Assembly: GCA_951804985.1 (NCBI GenBank)
Contig: OX638134.1
Span: forward strand, 76,673,679 to 76,737,678
Direction of reading: 5' to 3'
DNA from: Dryomyza anilis
Taxonomy: Eukaryota; Arthropoda; Insecta; Diptera; Dryomyzidae
DNA: 64,000 bases
Of this stretch, positions 47,546 to 60,867 are shown piece by piece. Below the pieces are notes generated by a model. It saw only the letters and a list, made by a program, of their open reading frames with translations, ran no database searches and was not told where the DNA came from. Within the stretch, counting starts at the first letter, position 1. Each line of letters begins with the position of its first letter. Position numbers and translations under genes: made by a program.

Positions 47546-48779
47546 TTTATTTATATTTTATTTTTACAAAATATTTTTCGCACTTGAATAATTTTTTCAT
47601 TATAGTTTTTTGTTTTTATTTTTTTATACATAAATTGAAATTGTTAATTATAGCTAAATTGTAACTTTTTAATAGCTTCCGCAGTGCGTAAACGCAACAT
47701 TGCTCTAAGAGCTTTTTTTGCATTGAGATTGAAGTTGTGGAAAGCATGCCAAAACTTAAAAATGTTAATTACGCGGGTGTTTACAAAATTATAACAATAA
47801 AAAACAGTGAAATACAAAATAAAATACAATTAAAAATAAAAATCCCAAATCTCCGTGAGACAAAATACCTTTGCTGGGCCGCAAAAGCTCTCTTGATTGA
47901 CATTTGAGTTCCTCATTGGACAGGTTACCGTCTTCTCAAATTAATTGAACTTTACATTGATGTTTATTGTTTTCATTGTTGAATCCAAAAACATTTCACA
48001 CCTTTTTTGCTAATTACTTTTATTTGAACAAAGCAGAAAATCGAAATAAAAAATTGAAAAAAACTATAGGCATTGTAGGCAGCCGTTTTATTTTTTAATA
48101 GGTATTTCATAATTCAATCAAAATTCCACGCATGTCAATCTATAATTCCAATAACAATGCTATATGTATTTACAATACATTTTGTTTTTAATGAAACTCA
48201 ATTTGTTACGAAAACGTGTAGTACTTGTTGCTATAACGCAAAAAAAAAATATACAAAAACAAAAATAAAAAAAATAGCTTTAGGCCTCTTGGGCTTTACA
48301 TAGAGCAGCTTTAAAGCAGCTGCTAAGCCACTCATGTTAACAATGTTTGAACATTTAAGAAGGTCTTTTCAATGGCTTTGAGCCGCACCGTGAATTTGCT
48401 TAAAATTTACGCAATTGCTGTTTTTTTCAGCACTTTTTTGTACCCCCCGTTTATATTAATTGTTGGACTGTTTAATCAATTTGCAAAAAAATAATAAAAA
48501 ATATCACAAACACTAAAATTGCTATGTAGCTTTAATGTAAAATTATGCGCTGTTTAAACAGACATCTATTAATTCATTTTAGTTATGCTGAGTCAAGTCC
48601 TAATGTTTGTTAATTTAAACGCGTCGTAATTGGAAATCTTTAAATAAAAACTAATCAAGTGAAGAATTTGTTGGTTGCAAAGCTTGTTCATTATTTGGGC
48701 TTTAATTAAAGTTCATTAAACTCCATCTATTTGCGCAATCGAGGAAGTGGATAGTAATGATTTTGGGTTTTTTTTTGTG
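47546..48779. other. Unique AT-rich DNA
   Basis: No gene or repeat recognised. A block around 48280-48420 is less AT-rich. Confidence 0.5.
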
Positions 48780-50168
48780 CGCGCATTAACAGCTTTACTG
48801 ATTAAACAAAGCTTAGCAAAAGCTTTGCTAATGCAAACAATAGAGGAAGTTTAAAACGTTAATATTTCAAATTTGTTAAAATAATAAAGAACATAAATAT
48901 CCGCTTTGATGAAATAAAAAAAAAAAAACATAAAGCTTTATTTTGATTTTTTTTAATTATACATTTACGTATTAAAAGTAATTTTTTTTAGGTTTTTTTT
49001 TATGAAATTGAAAAGTTTTGCATAAATCTTTCAAACTATTTTCAATATACTTCAATAACACAATTTGCAGTTTAACATTAATTTTTCTTTATAATAATAA
49101 AAAAAAACTTTTTATTTAAAAAATATTTTATTACATAAAAATGGGATGTAATGTAGCTAAAAATGAGAAAAACAACTATATTTTAAAAACTTGTCTGAAA
49201 AGCTCTTTTTAAAATTACATTAAACGGTCAAACTAAAAAGCTTTCAAGAGCATAAAGTTTTACTGTTTTACAAACTTTTCTCTTTTAATCAAATACATAG
49301 ACAAAAAGATCTTTAAAAACAAGTAAAAAAAGCTTTTTCACGTAAAATTGTAAAGAAATTTAAAATAGGTTTAACATATTTTCTCTAGATAACAAAATAT
49401 ATTAAAAAAATGAAGTATTATTCAAAATTTAATGTTTAAAAAAATCATATTATTAAAGTATACTTTTAGCGAGCTTTTTGTTTTAATGAGTTGTGTTTTG
49501 TCAGACTTGAGGTCACGTTTTTCTTATTTTTTGACAAAAAAAAGCATTTTAAAAATGGGTCCAGTTTTTAAGCAAAATAAAATATATTTTACGTAATAAA
49601 AGAGCTTTTTCACAAAATTTCCTCAAAATATAGTTGACAATTTCTTTAAAATAAAAAAATTAAAACTTACTCAAAAACACATTTAGTTTTTGCTACATTG
49701 AAAAGAAAGTTTGTAAAGCTTAAAAGCTATTTTTGTAAAAATGTGTTTTAGGGTTTTCCTAATAATTTTCGTAATTTAAAAACTGAAAAAGCTTAATATT
49801 CAAAAGCTTTATTTCCTAAACGTTTTTTTCCTAAAGACTTTGAGTATTAATTTAAAAAATCTAAAAAAAAATGTCTTAGAAATTATTAATAGTATAAAAT
49901 TCTCAAAAAGCTTTTTTTGATTACGTAAAAACTTAAAATGTAAGTAAAAAGAAAAAGTTTTAAAAAATCATTAAAAAAAGCTTTCTTCACATTATAAAAA
50001 ATAAAAAGCTTTTTTTAAGTAACAAAAAAAAAAAAAAAATTTAACATAAAAAAAGAAAAACTTTTAACTAAGAATATTAGAATAGCTTTTTGTGATTCCG
50101 TTTAAACTTGATGTATAATAAAAAAAAGTTTTTAATAAAATGTGAAAAAAAAGTTTTTTATTGAATAA

Positions 50169-50390
50169 AAGGTTTTTCAATAAGAGCGCTACAAAAATTT
50201 TTTTCAAGGGTTTTTCAACAGGGACTCTACAAAAGTAGAGCGACAGGGACAGCAAACGACGCCATGTTTCTTGCCGCTCTTTTGACATTTCTCTTTAGTA
50301 AAGTTTGCCATTTCATGATGGAAAGATATACGAGCCAACAACGAGTCGAAATTATTAAAATTTACTACCGAAATTCGAATTTATAAAAAA
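50169..50390. mobile_element. Foldback MITE, family 2, half copy
   Basis: Matches one arm of 25870-26203 (CTACAAAAGTAGAGCGACAG, CAGCAAACGACGCCATGTTT) and stops in the central region (CCGAAATTCGAATTT). The second arm is missing. Confidence 0.75.
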
Positions 50391-50600
50391 ATAAAAAAAA
50401 AACTATTTTTTGTATAACGAAAAATAAAAGACTTGACCACTAATCTAAAAAAATAAGAACCAAAATACGTAAAGCTTTTTCCTAGAAATTATAAAAATTT
50501 AAGATATTTAAAAAAGCTCAAAAAAGCTTTTTGGGATTCCGTAATAAGTAAACAACAAATGCTTTTAATAAAACGTGAAATATAAAGCTTTCTTCACATC

Positions 50601-50937
50601 CCAGCAAACCAAACAATAATTTTACGATATCGAAACGATATCATTTATAGGCTCTTATTGTCGTTTTCGATAATCTATAATGATACGAAAACGATAGAGT
50701 TTTCGATAAAAACGAACGCGTCTAAAACGATATCGTTGTTTTAGTCGTTAAAGATATCGAGGTGATATCATAAATTGATTTATTTTCGATAAACAAATAT
50801 TATTTGTTCAGAAAATTTTATTTTTTGAAAAAATTATAAAGAACACACAATTAAATTTTCAAATACTTTGAGTTTTATATCAAAAATTTATCATTATAAT
50901 ATCGAATTTAAGAATTATCGTAAAATGGTTTGTAGGG
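50601..50937. mobile_element. Possible MITE rich in CGATATCG words
   Basis: Ends CCCAGCAAACCA and the near-complement TGGTTTGTAGGG. The interior has AACGATATCGTT-like palindromes unlike the surroundings. No target duplication was resolved. Confidence 0.45.
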
Positions 50938-52720
50938 ATTATAAAAAATAAAAAGTTCTATTTTATGTAAGAAAAATAAAAAGCTTTTTTGAAAAAAAAA
51001 TATATATAAATTTTTCTTAAAATTATTCAATATTTAAAAAAAATATTTTTAATACTTTTTTTGTATTATGCAAATAAATTAGTATCACAAAATACATACA
51101 TTTAAGAAATATACTAAATCTATTTAATTTTAATTGCAACTACGACGGAATTTTATATTAAACCAAAAAAAAAATAGTACCTTTTTTATTTTATTTATTT
51201 ATTTATTTATTTATTATTTTTGTTATTATTTCGAAATCAAAGAAAAGCTTTTTCTCTCAAAACGCAATTAATGTAAATAAAAGCATAGTAAACGATTTTT
51301 GTGAATTACTATTTTTTTTTTAATTTTATGCAAGTAATTTCTGTTTAAAATGTATAAAAAATGTGTATTTCAAAAAGAAATATTTGCGCTTTATTAAAAA
51401 ATCAGAAGCTTTTAAAAGCTTTTTTAAAATTGCGAAAAAAAACTTTTTATATACATTACCACTTAACTATAATTGATGTGATTGTGAAACAGGCGTGGCT
51501 GACAAGGGGAGGCAGCTTTGTCCAGCAGCTACTTTACAGTCTTCCTCAAATTAGTTTTTAATTCACAGTATTTCCAGTTGCAAAAAAATATACTTTATAC
51601 ATGATCGGTAATCTGCAGCTTAGCACAACACACCTTTATTGTGTCGTGAATTTATTAGTTTATTTCGCTTTATGCCTCACGTTGCATTTATTTATTATTA
51701 TTTTTTCTAATGCCACACGTTCTTTTGTATGTATTTTAAACTGATCTTTTATTGTTTTGATTGCTGTTGATTAGAAGAATTCTTGGCAAAATAATTCCAT
51801 CCGCCGACTGAAATCATGTTTATTCATAGTGAAATTCTCATTGAACATGAATGCAGAATTAAAAATAAATTAAATATTGCATAAAACACATTGTGTTGTA
51901 GTAGTAGGTAGTAGAAGCACCTTTCTGTAGCTAAAAAATCTAGCTGTTCATGAGTGCAAACAATTGATTGAGATGCAAATTAATTTGTAATTTTTATAAT
52001 TGCGAAATATTTATTTATATTACAGTGATGTAAAGGGTTTTCTTTGGCTTGAACTCTATACGCTGACCATAGTTTGAAGTATGTATTCTGTGATACTTCC
52101 GTGGAATAATGTGTTTTATAATGATATTGAGAACTTTTATTAATTTTTGTTTTAATATTATTAAAATTAGAGATTATTCAATAATTATATTTTTAATTTA
52201 TGTATTTTAAATTTATCTAGTTTAAAATGTAGGGAAATAAAAGTTAAAAAAATGTCCTTCTATTGGTTTAATTTAAAAGAAGCTTTTTTTTGAGCTTTTT
52301 GTGATATTGTTATCGACTGTTTTCACATAAAAAGAAACAAAAGTTCAAACTTCTTTCAAAGTTCATTCTATTATTTAATAGAAAAAGCTTTTTGTGGAGC
52401 TTTTAGTTGCAATTTTTTTTATATAGTTATTTCACAGAATTATTTAAAGAAAAAGTGAAATAATTGTATATGAAAAGCTTAACTAAAAGCTCCAAAAAAG
52501 TTCTTTTTATTAAACCAATAGAATTAAATATTTTAATTTCGCTTTTGTGTGACACAAGTCGACAGCAATATCAAAAAAGCTCATAAAAAAGCTTTTTTTT
52601 TTAATTAAATCAAATGTAAAAAATATTATGCACTTTTATTTCGCTTATGTGATAAAGTCGATAACATTTGCAAAAAAAAGCTCAACTTAAAGAAAGCTCC
52701 AAAGAGTTATACCTCTTCAG

Positions 52721-53849
52721 AAAATAATGTTTAAAAAATATTCTCAAATGACAATTCATAAAAAATACTTTAAAAAAGTTCTACCAGCTACAATAGCATT
52801 AAAAAAATTAATTAAAATAAAACGAATTTCTCAAGTGCTACGAATTCTAGTTCTAAGTTGGCAAACATGCGTTAACACCGCAGGGTTTTTCAAAGCTCTT
52901 GTTTTGTTCAAGCTTTCCCACACGAATTCAAAGTGCCCATTTTCTGAGAATAATTGAAATAATTAAAAAAAAAAAAAAAAACTTAATGAAGCGTGTTAAA
53001 TGCGGTATTCAAAACATTACAATGTGTTATTTTTGTATATACTGTGTCATACAATTAAATAATGATGATCTAACAAAAATAATTGCTATTATTAAAAACG
53101 CAAAATGTACAAAAAACGATTTTATTTTAAATTAAAAAATATATTATTTAAAAAAATCTTAAATAAAAATAAATCTCTGCAATTTTGTAAGTATCTTACA
53201 AAAAAAAAAACATTAGAGATACTTGAAATTGAAATTTTAATGAGCAAAAAACCGAGCACAAATCCTCTTCACGCAGTCAACAGTGCACGGTGGGACAAAA
53301 CATAAATTAGACACAATACAACGTATATTTTATGTATGCGTGTTAATGATGAGTTGAGCGCTGCTGCTAAAAGCATTTAGAAGAGCTTTTCGGCAAACGC
53401 AGTAGCTGAGGTCGAGGGTACTCGAGCGTTGCCCAAAAGTAACAATAGCCAAAAGAACAACAACGAACAACAAAAAATCAGCAGAACCTTATACAATACC
53501 AAATTGTCTAACAATGACTAAGAATTTTTACAAAATTCTATTGTTGGTTTACAAAAAAAAAAAAAAAAAATGATATAAGTGTTGATGATGTGGCTGACAA
53601 AAACTCATTAACTTAAAATGTGAAAAATACTCAGCTGTCTCGCTGTTTTTTGTTGTTTATTACTAAAATAATCTTGATTAATTTTTGACTTTTTGCGCTT
53701 AACTTCAAAAAAAAAAAAATGTTAATGATTTAGAAAAAATAACATCTAAAAGAATTCTACTTGTTGTAGAACATAATACTTTGAAATAATTAAAATGCGG
53801 TGATAAGCAATATCTACATGAAATTTTTTCCATATTTCCTATATATTTT
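52721..53849. other. AT-rich DNA, nothing recognised
   Basis: Short frames at 52727-53305 are lysine- and isoleucine-rich and lack features of real genes. A less AT-rich block is at 53265-53480. Confidence 0.5.
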
Positions 53850-56830
53850 TTTATTAATTTAAATTTTTCAGTAAAAATTCAATTTTTCACTTAAAATTCA
53901 ATTTGTCACTAAAAATTCAATTTTTCACTAAAAATTCAATTTTTCACTAAAAATTAAATTTTTCACTAAAAATTCAATTTTTAAAAATATTTTTTTTTAT
54001 TTTATTTTTTTTTTCAATTAAAAATTAAAATTTTCACTAAACTTTCAATTTTTCACAAAAAATTCAAATTTTCACTAAAAATTCAAATTTTCACTAAAAA
54101 TTCAATTTTTCACTAAAAATTCAATTTTTCACTAAAAATTCAATTTTTCACTAAAAATTCAATTTTACACTAAAAATTCAATTTTTCACTAAAAATTCAA
54201 TTTTTAACAATATTTTTTTTTTATTTTATTTTATTTTCAATTAAAAATTAAAATTTTCACTAAACATTCAATTTTTCACTAAAAATTAAATTTTTCAATA
54301 AAAATTCAAATTTTCACTAAAAACTCAAATTGTCACTAAAAATTCAATTTTTCACTAAAAAAAAAATTTTTTCAATTAAAATTCAATTTTTCACTAAAAA
54401 TTCAATTTTTCACTACAAATTCAATTTTTCATTAAAAATTCAATTTTTCACTAAAAATTCAATTTTTCACTAAAAACACAATTTTTCACTAAAAATTCAA
54501 TTTTTCACTAAAAAATTATTTTTTCATTAAAAATTCCATTTTTACTAAAAATTCAAATTTTCACTAAAAATTCAAATTTTCACTAAAAATTCAAATTTTC
54601 ACTAAAAATTCAAATTTTCACTAAAAATTCAAATTTTCACTAAAAATTCAAATTTTCACTAAAAATTCAAATTTTCAGTAAAAATTAAATTTTCACTAAA
54701 AATTAAAATTTTCACTAAATATTAAATTTTTCAATAAAATTTCAATTTTTCAATAAAAAATTAATTTTCTCTAAAAATTTAAATTTTCACTAAAAATTCA
54801 ACTTTTCACTAAAAATTAAATTTTTCGCTTCAAACCAAATTTTTCACTTAAAATTCAATTTTAAAATTCAAATTTTCACTAAAAATTCAAATTTTCACTA
54901 AAAATTCAAATTTTCACAAAAAATTCAAATTTTCACTAAAAATTCAAATTTTCACTAAAAATTCAAATTTTCACTAAAAATGCAAATTTTCACTAAAAAT
55001 TCAAATTTTCACTAAAAATTCAAATAAATTTCAATTAAAATTCACTAAAATTCTTAAAATTCAATTTTTCACTAAAACTTCAAATTTTCACTAGAAATTC
55101 AAATTTTCACTAAAAATTCAATTTTTCACTAGAAATTAAAATTTTTCACTAAAAATTAAATTTTTCGCTTCAAACCAAAATTTTCACCTAAAATTCAATG
55201 TTTCACTAAAAGTTCAATTTTTCACAAAAATTCAAAAATTTTTTCAATTAAAATTCAATTTTTCACTAATAATTAAATTTTTCGCTTCAAACCAAAATTT
55301 TCACCTAAAATTCAATTTTTCACTACAAATTCAATTTTTCATTAAAAATTCAATTTTTCACTAAAAATTCAATTTTTCACTAAAAACACAATTTTTCACT
55401 AAAAACACAATTTTTCACTAAAAATTAAATTTTTCACTAAAAAATTATTTTTTCATTAAAAATTCCATTTTTACTAAAAATTCAAATTTTCACTAAAAAT
55501 TCAAATTTTCACTAAAAATTCAAATTTTCACTAAAAATTCAAATTTTCACTAAAAATTCAAATTTTCACTAAAAATTCAAATAAATTTCAATTAAAATTC
55601 ACTAAAATTCTTAAAATTCAATTTTTCACTAAAATTCAATTATTAACTAAAAATTCAATTTTTCACGAAAACTTCAAATTTTCACTAGAAATTCAAATTT
55701 TCACTAAAAATTCAATTTTTCACTAGAAATTAAAATTTTTCACTAAAAATTAAATTTTTCGCTTCAAACCAAAATTTTCACCTAAAATTCAATGTTTCAC
55801 TAAAAGTTCAATTTTTCACAAAAATTCAAAAATTTTTTCAATTAAAATTCAATTTTTCACTAAAAATTAAATTTTTCGCTTCAAACCAAAATTTTCACCT
55901 AAAATTCAATTTTTCACTACAAATTCAATTTTTCATTAAAAATTCAATTTTTCACTAAAAATTCAATTTTTCACTAAAAACACAATTTTTCACTAAAAAT
56001 TCAATTTTTCACTAAAAAATTATTTTTTCATTAAAAATTCCATTTTTACTAAAAATTCAAATTTTCACTAAAAATTCAAATTTTCACTAAAAATTCAAAT
56101 TTTCACTAAAAATTCAAATTTTCACTAAAAATTCAAATTTTCACTAAAAATTCAAATTTTCACTAAAAATTCAAATTTTCACTAAAAATTCAAATTTTCA
56201 CTAAAAATTCAAATTTTCAGTAAAAATTAAATTTTCACTAAAAATTAAAATGTTCACTAAATTTTCAATAGAAATTCAAATTTTAACTAAAAATTCAAGT
56301 TTTCACTTAAAATTCAATTATTTACTAAAAATTAAATTTTTCACTATATATTAAATTTTTCACTAAAAATTAAATTTTTCACTTAAAATTCAATTCTTCA
56401 CTAAAAATTCAATTTTTCACTAAAAATTCAATTTTTCATTAAAAATTCAATTTTTCACTACAAATTCAATTTTTCACTACAAATTCAATTTTTCGCAAAA
56501 AAAATTTTTTTCAAAAAAATTTAATTTTTTACTAAAAATTCAAATTTTCACTAAAAATTAAATGTTTACTAAAAATTAAATTTTTCACTAAAAATTAAAT
56601 TTTTCACTAAAAATTTAATTTCTCACTAAAAATTCAATTTTTCACTACCAAATTCAATTTTTCACTACAAATTAAATTTTTCGCAAAAAAATTTTTTTCA
56701 AAAAATTAAATTTTTTACTAAAAATTCAAATTTTCACTAAAAATTAAATTTTTACTAAAAATTAAATTTTTTACTAAAAATTAAATTTTTTACTAAAAAT
56801 TCCAATTTACACTAATTTTCACTGATAATT
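53850..56830 (-). repeat. 19-bp hairpin minisatellite array 3 (CACT orientation)
   Basis: About 150 units of AATTTTTCACTAAAAATTC. Variant units containing CGCTTCAAACC mark a higher-order repeat of 594 bases: 55166 to 55760, and 55283 to 55877. A diverged match is at 54826. Confidence 0.95.
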
Positions 56831-58110
56831 GAATATTTCATTTAATATAAAAAAAAAAAAATTCACTTATTCAAAGAATTTTTATTTCATGACCAGTGGT
56901 CAACATGATCAATAACAAATTACAAAATTTGCAAGTTTTTTTTTAATCTGTTGCTGCCGTGTCTGAATTTGTTTATTAAACACAGTTATTTTGCATTGTG
57001 CCAGTTACAGTGATTTATTTTTTTCCGTTTGTAACTTTGATCGTTTTTACAACAATTGCACGAAATCACGTTTTGATGTTTGAAATGTTTCTTTTTTTGT
57101 TGCATTTTACAACATTTTAATAGGAGCCTGATTCCTCGTTGTCAATGTTAAAATTGTTGTTTATTTTATTGTTTATTTTTGTATTGCTTTTGTTTTATTT
57201 GATATCGCAAAATTGCTGAAATATTGTTTTTAATTAACGAATTGAAATTTCAATGACATGCAAATGAATTTATTGTGCTTTCAATTCATCTGATTCAATT
57301 TGGCGATAAAGAGCACATTTGTGGTTTGTGATATATGTGAGAAACAAAAGTATTTTTCTGTTAATCTTTAGACAAAACATTTAACGACAAATTGGTGTCG
57401 TGTGAGGAAGGAAAATTTGCATAAAATAAATGAATTAAAAATATAAAAATAAATTAAAAATAATATTTTGAAAAAAAGAAACTCAAATTCCAAGTACTAG
57501 CAAACGTGTCTTAATTAAATTATTGGCCAATGAACTGTTTAAATATTGCATTAATTGAATTAAATTACTATAGAATGAATACATGCTGCGCATTTACAAA
57601 ATGCTTTAAAAATATTTACTTTAACTCGAGCAACACCTTCATTTAGCTCTACACAGAAATATTCAATAAAAATTTAACAATTTGCACGTGGCTCCTTCGT
57701 CGTCGGTGCTGACTGCAACTCTATTAATTTGCGCAATAACTCATTAACCGCAATAATTACAGTGACTAACAAATGGCTGTTATAAAATCAACAAATACTT
57801 AAATAAAATTAAATCAAAAAATAAATCTAAACTGAAGTTCGCATGCAACACAAATTCGCAATTTTTGCCGATTTTAATGACTTTTTGGCATAGATCGTTT
57901 TATCTTTGCGAACTCTTTTGTGAGTTTTTTTCGTTTACCACAAATTCATTTGTTATATATAAAAAAAAAATCAACAAATTTTAATAGTTTCATTCAATTA
58001 AATAATTTGTGTTCACTGCATTTAGTCATTGTTTTTGTTTGACTTTTTTTACACACTTGGCGAAACAACAAAATCAGTCATCATTATTTTTTGCAAATAT
58101 ATAAATATTT
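56831..58110. other. Spacer between arrays 3 and 4
   Basis: Unique DNA with a few less AT-rich blocks (57680-57725, GGCTCCTTCGTCGTCGGTGC). No gene is supported. Confidence 0.5.
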
Positions 58111-59890
58111 CGAATATTTAGTGAAAATTAATTTTTAGTGAAAAATTGAATTATTAGTGAAAATTTGAATTTTTAGTTAATAATTGAATTTTAGTGAAAA
58201 TTTGAATTTTTATTGAAAAATTGAATTTTTAGTGAAAATTTGAATTTTTAGTGAAAAATTTAATTTTTGGTGAAAATTTAAATTTTTAGTGAAAATTGAA
58301 ATTTTTTGGAAAACATTGAATTTTTAGTGAAAAATTGATTTTTTAGTGAAAATTTCAATGTTTAGTGAAAATTTAAATTTTTAGTGAAAATTTAAATTTT
58401 TAGTGAAAATTATTTTTAGTGAAAAATTGAATTTTTAGTGAAACATTGAATTTTTAGTGAAAATTTTGATTTTAAGCGAAAAATTTGAATTCTAGTAAAA
58501 AGTTGAATTTTTAGTGAAAAATTGAATTTTTAGTGAAAATTCAGTTTTTAGTGAAAAATGAATTTTTAGTGAAAATTTCAATTTCTAGTGAAAATTTGAA
58601 TTTTAAGTGAAAATTAAAATTTTTATTGAAAATTCATTTTTAGTTAAAAAATTAATTTTTATGGAAAATTTGGTGAAAATTTAAATTTTTAGTGAATATT
58701 AAATTTTTATTGAAAAATTGAATTTTTAGTGAAAATTAATTTTTTTATTGAAAAATTGAATTTTTAGTGAAAATTAATTTTTTATTGAAAAATTGAATTT
58801 TTAGTGAAAATTTGAATTTTTAGTGAAAAATTGAATTTTTAGTGAAAAATTGAATTTTTAGTGAAAAATTGAATTTTTAGTGAAAAATTGAATTTTTAGT
58901 GAAAAATTGAATTTTTAGTGAAAAATTGAATTTTTAGTGAAAATTTGAATTTTTAGTGAAAAATTGAATTTTTAGTGAAAAATTGAATTTTTAGTGAAAA
59001 ATTGAATTTTTAGTGAAAAATTGAATTTTTAGTGAAAAATTGAATTTTTAGTGAAAAATTGAATTTTTAGTGAAAAATTGAATTTTTAGTGAAAAATTGA
59101 ATTTTTAGTGAAAAATTGAATTTTTAGTGAAAAATTGAATTTTTAGTGAAAAATTAAATTTTTAGTGAAAAATTGAATTTTTAGTGAAAAATTGAATTTT
59201 TAGTGAAAAATTGAATTTTTAGTGAAAAATTGAATTTTTAGTGAAAAATTGAATTTTTAGTGAAAAATTGAATTTTTAGTGAAAAATTGAATTTTTAGTG
59301 AAAAATTGAATTTTTAGTGAAAAATTGAATTTTTAGTGAAAAATTGAATTTTTAGTGAAAAATTGAATTTTTAGTGAAAAATTGAATTTTTAGTGAAAAA
59401 TTGAATTTTTAGTGAAAAATTGAATTTTTAGTGAAAAATTGAGATTTTAGTGAAAAAAGGAATTTTTAGTGTAAATTTGAATTTGAGTGAAAAATTGTAT
59501 TTTTTTTAGTGAAAAATTCAATTTTTAGTGAAAAATTCAGTTTTTAGTGAAAAATTGAATTTTTAGTGAAAATTTGAATTTCTAGTGAAAATTTGAATTT
59601 TTAGTGAAAAATTGAATTTTTAGTGAAAAATTGAATTTTTAGTGAAAAATTGAATTTTTAGTGAAAATTTGAATTTCTAGTGAAAATTTGAATTTTGAGT
59701 GAAAAATTGAATTTTTAGTGAAAATTAATTTTTTATTGAAAAATTGAATTTCTAGTGAAAAGTTGAATTTTTAGTGAAAAATTGAATCTAAATTGAAAAA
59801 TTTGATTTTTAGTTATAATTAAATTTTTAATGAAAAACCGAATTTTTAGTGGAAAATAATTTGAATTTATAGTGAGCATTTTAAATTTTA
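58111..59890 (+). repeat. 19-bp hairpin minisatellite array 4 (AGTG orientation)
   Basis: About 92 units of GAATTTTTAGTGAAAAATT, almost perfect from 58790 to 59430 and degenerate at both edges. It is inverted relative to array 3. Confidence 0.95.
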
Positions 59891-60028
59891 ATGAAAACTG
59901 AATTTTCTGAATTAAATTATAATTTAATTTTTTTTATTATTATTAATATTTTTATTTTTTATATATTTTGCACTCGTGTTTTAAATTTGTTTTAAATTTG
60001 TTCCTGCATTTTTCTCTATTATTTACAG

Positions 60029-60867
60029 ATTCCAATGCTGCAGCAACACTTTACCAAGCAACTTGAAAAAAGTCCACAGCAAGATCTGAATTATTGTCAC
60101 GGCCCGCATAGCGGCAGCAACCGAGATAGCTGCAGCGACAGCTGCGACTGCAATAGCAGCAAAGTCGTTTTCAGCAGCAACAACTGCATTCTGCAAAATT
60201 GCTATTGCAACAAATACAACGACAACAGCAACTACTATAACAACTACTGCAAAATCGAAAGCAGAAAAGTGTAGAAATTGCTCGCAAAGACCAGCAACAT
60301 CAAAAAAAAAAAAAAAACTCAAAAACCCTCCACCCATTAAAAATAACAACAATAGCAACAAGTACAGCAACAAAAGCTGCAACAGCAATATAAAGCGTTT
60401 GACAACAACAACAACAACAAAACCAGCAACGACAACAATAATGCAGCAACAATTGTTAATGCAACATTGCTGGGCTGCAGTTGCAGCGCTGCTCATTTTG
60501 ATAGTCTGCAGCGGCAGCAGCGTTGTTTTTGCACAACAACAACAAAGACAACAGCAACAGACGGTGCTACCAACATCATCAGTAACAGCAGCAACAACAA
60601 TTGCAACAGTTACCACCAAAACCCTGAAAGCAGCAGCGGCAGCAACATCATTAACAACAGCAGCTAATGCAACAACAACAATAAATGGTAATACAACAAC
60701 AACGACAACATTGTCAGCAATAGAAGCATTAGCAGCATCAACAACCGCAGCAACAACAAAAACAAGGCGAGCCAAAGTTTTAAACACATCAAGTGAAATT
60801 TTGAGCAACTTTGAAAGCAGCGAAGAGGTCGTCCAGAGTTCAGCAGAGCTTTTAAGTGATTCCGATG
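60029..60867 (+). CDS. First coding exon of a probable secreted or membrane protein (partial)
   Basis: A good acceptor (CTCTATTATTTACAG ending 60028) and donor (GTAAGT at 60868) bound an 839-base exon. The likely start is the ATG at 60441, giving 142 codons plus one base. The protein opens with a signal peptide (MQQQLLMQHCWAAVAALLIL...), then Gln-rich and Thr/Ala-rich low-complexity sequence, then a more ordinary stretch (TSSEILSNFESSEEVVQSSA) ending SDSDG at the donor. The 5' part, 60029-60440, is CAG/CAA-rich and has a short upstream frame from 60035 to 60274, so it is probably leader. Later exons are outside the window. I do not recognise the gene. The long frame on the other strand is an artefact of CAG-type repeats. 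Confidence 0.6.

Larger units (their letters stand above)
48780..52720. other. AAAGCTTTT-rich non-coding region
   Basis: The self-complementary word AAAGCTTTT or close forms occurs dozens of times, for example near 49240, 49335, 49725, 49805, 49915, 50010, 50525, 50985, 51245, 51410, 52280, 52390 and 52590. It is not tandemly spaced. No gene is supported. Confidence 0.6.

Noticed and set aside
45619..47664. Two very long open frames (over 600 codons) with a hydrophobic eight-residue repeat
   Set aside because: They are translation of the (ATATTTTT)n satellite, which has no stop in any plus-strand frame.
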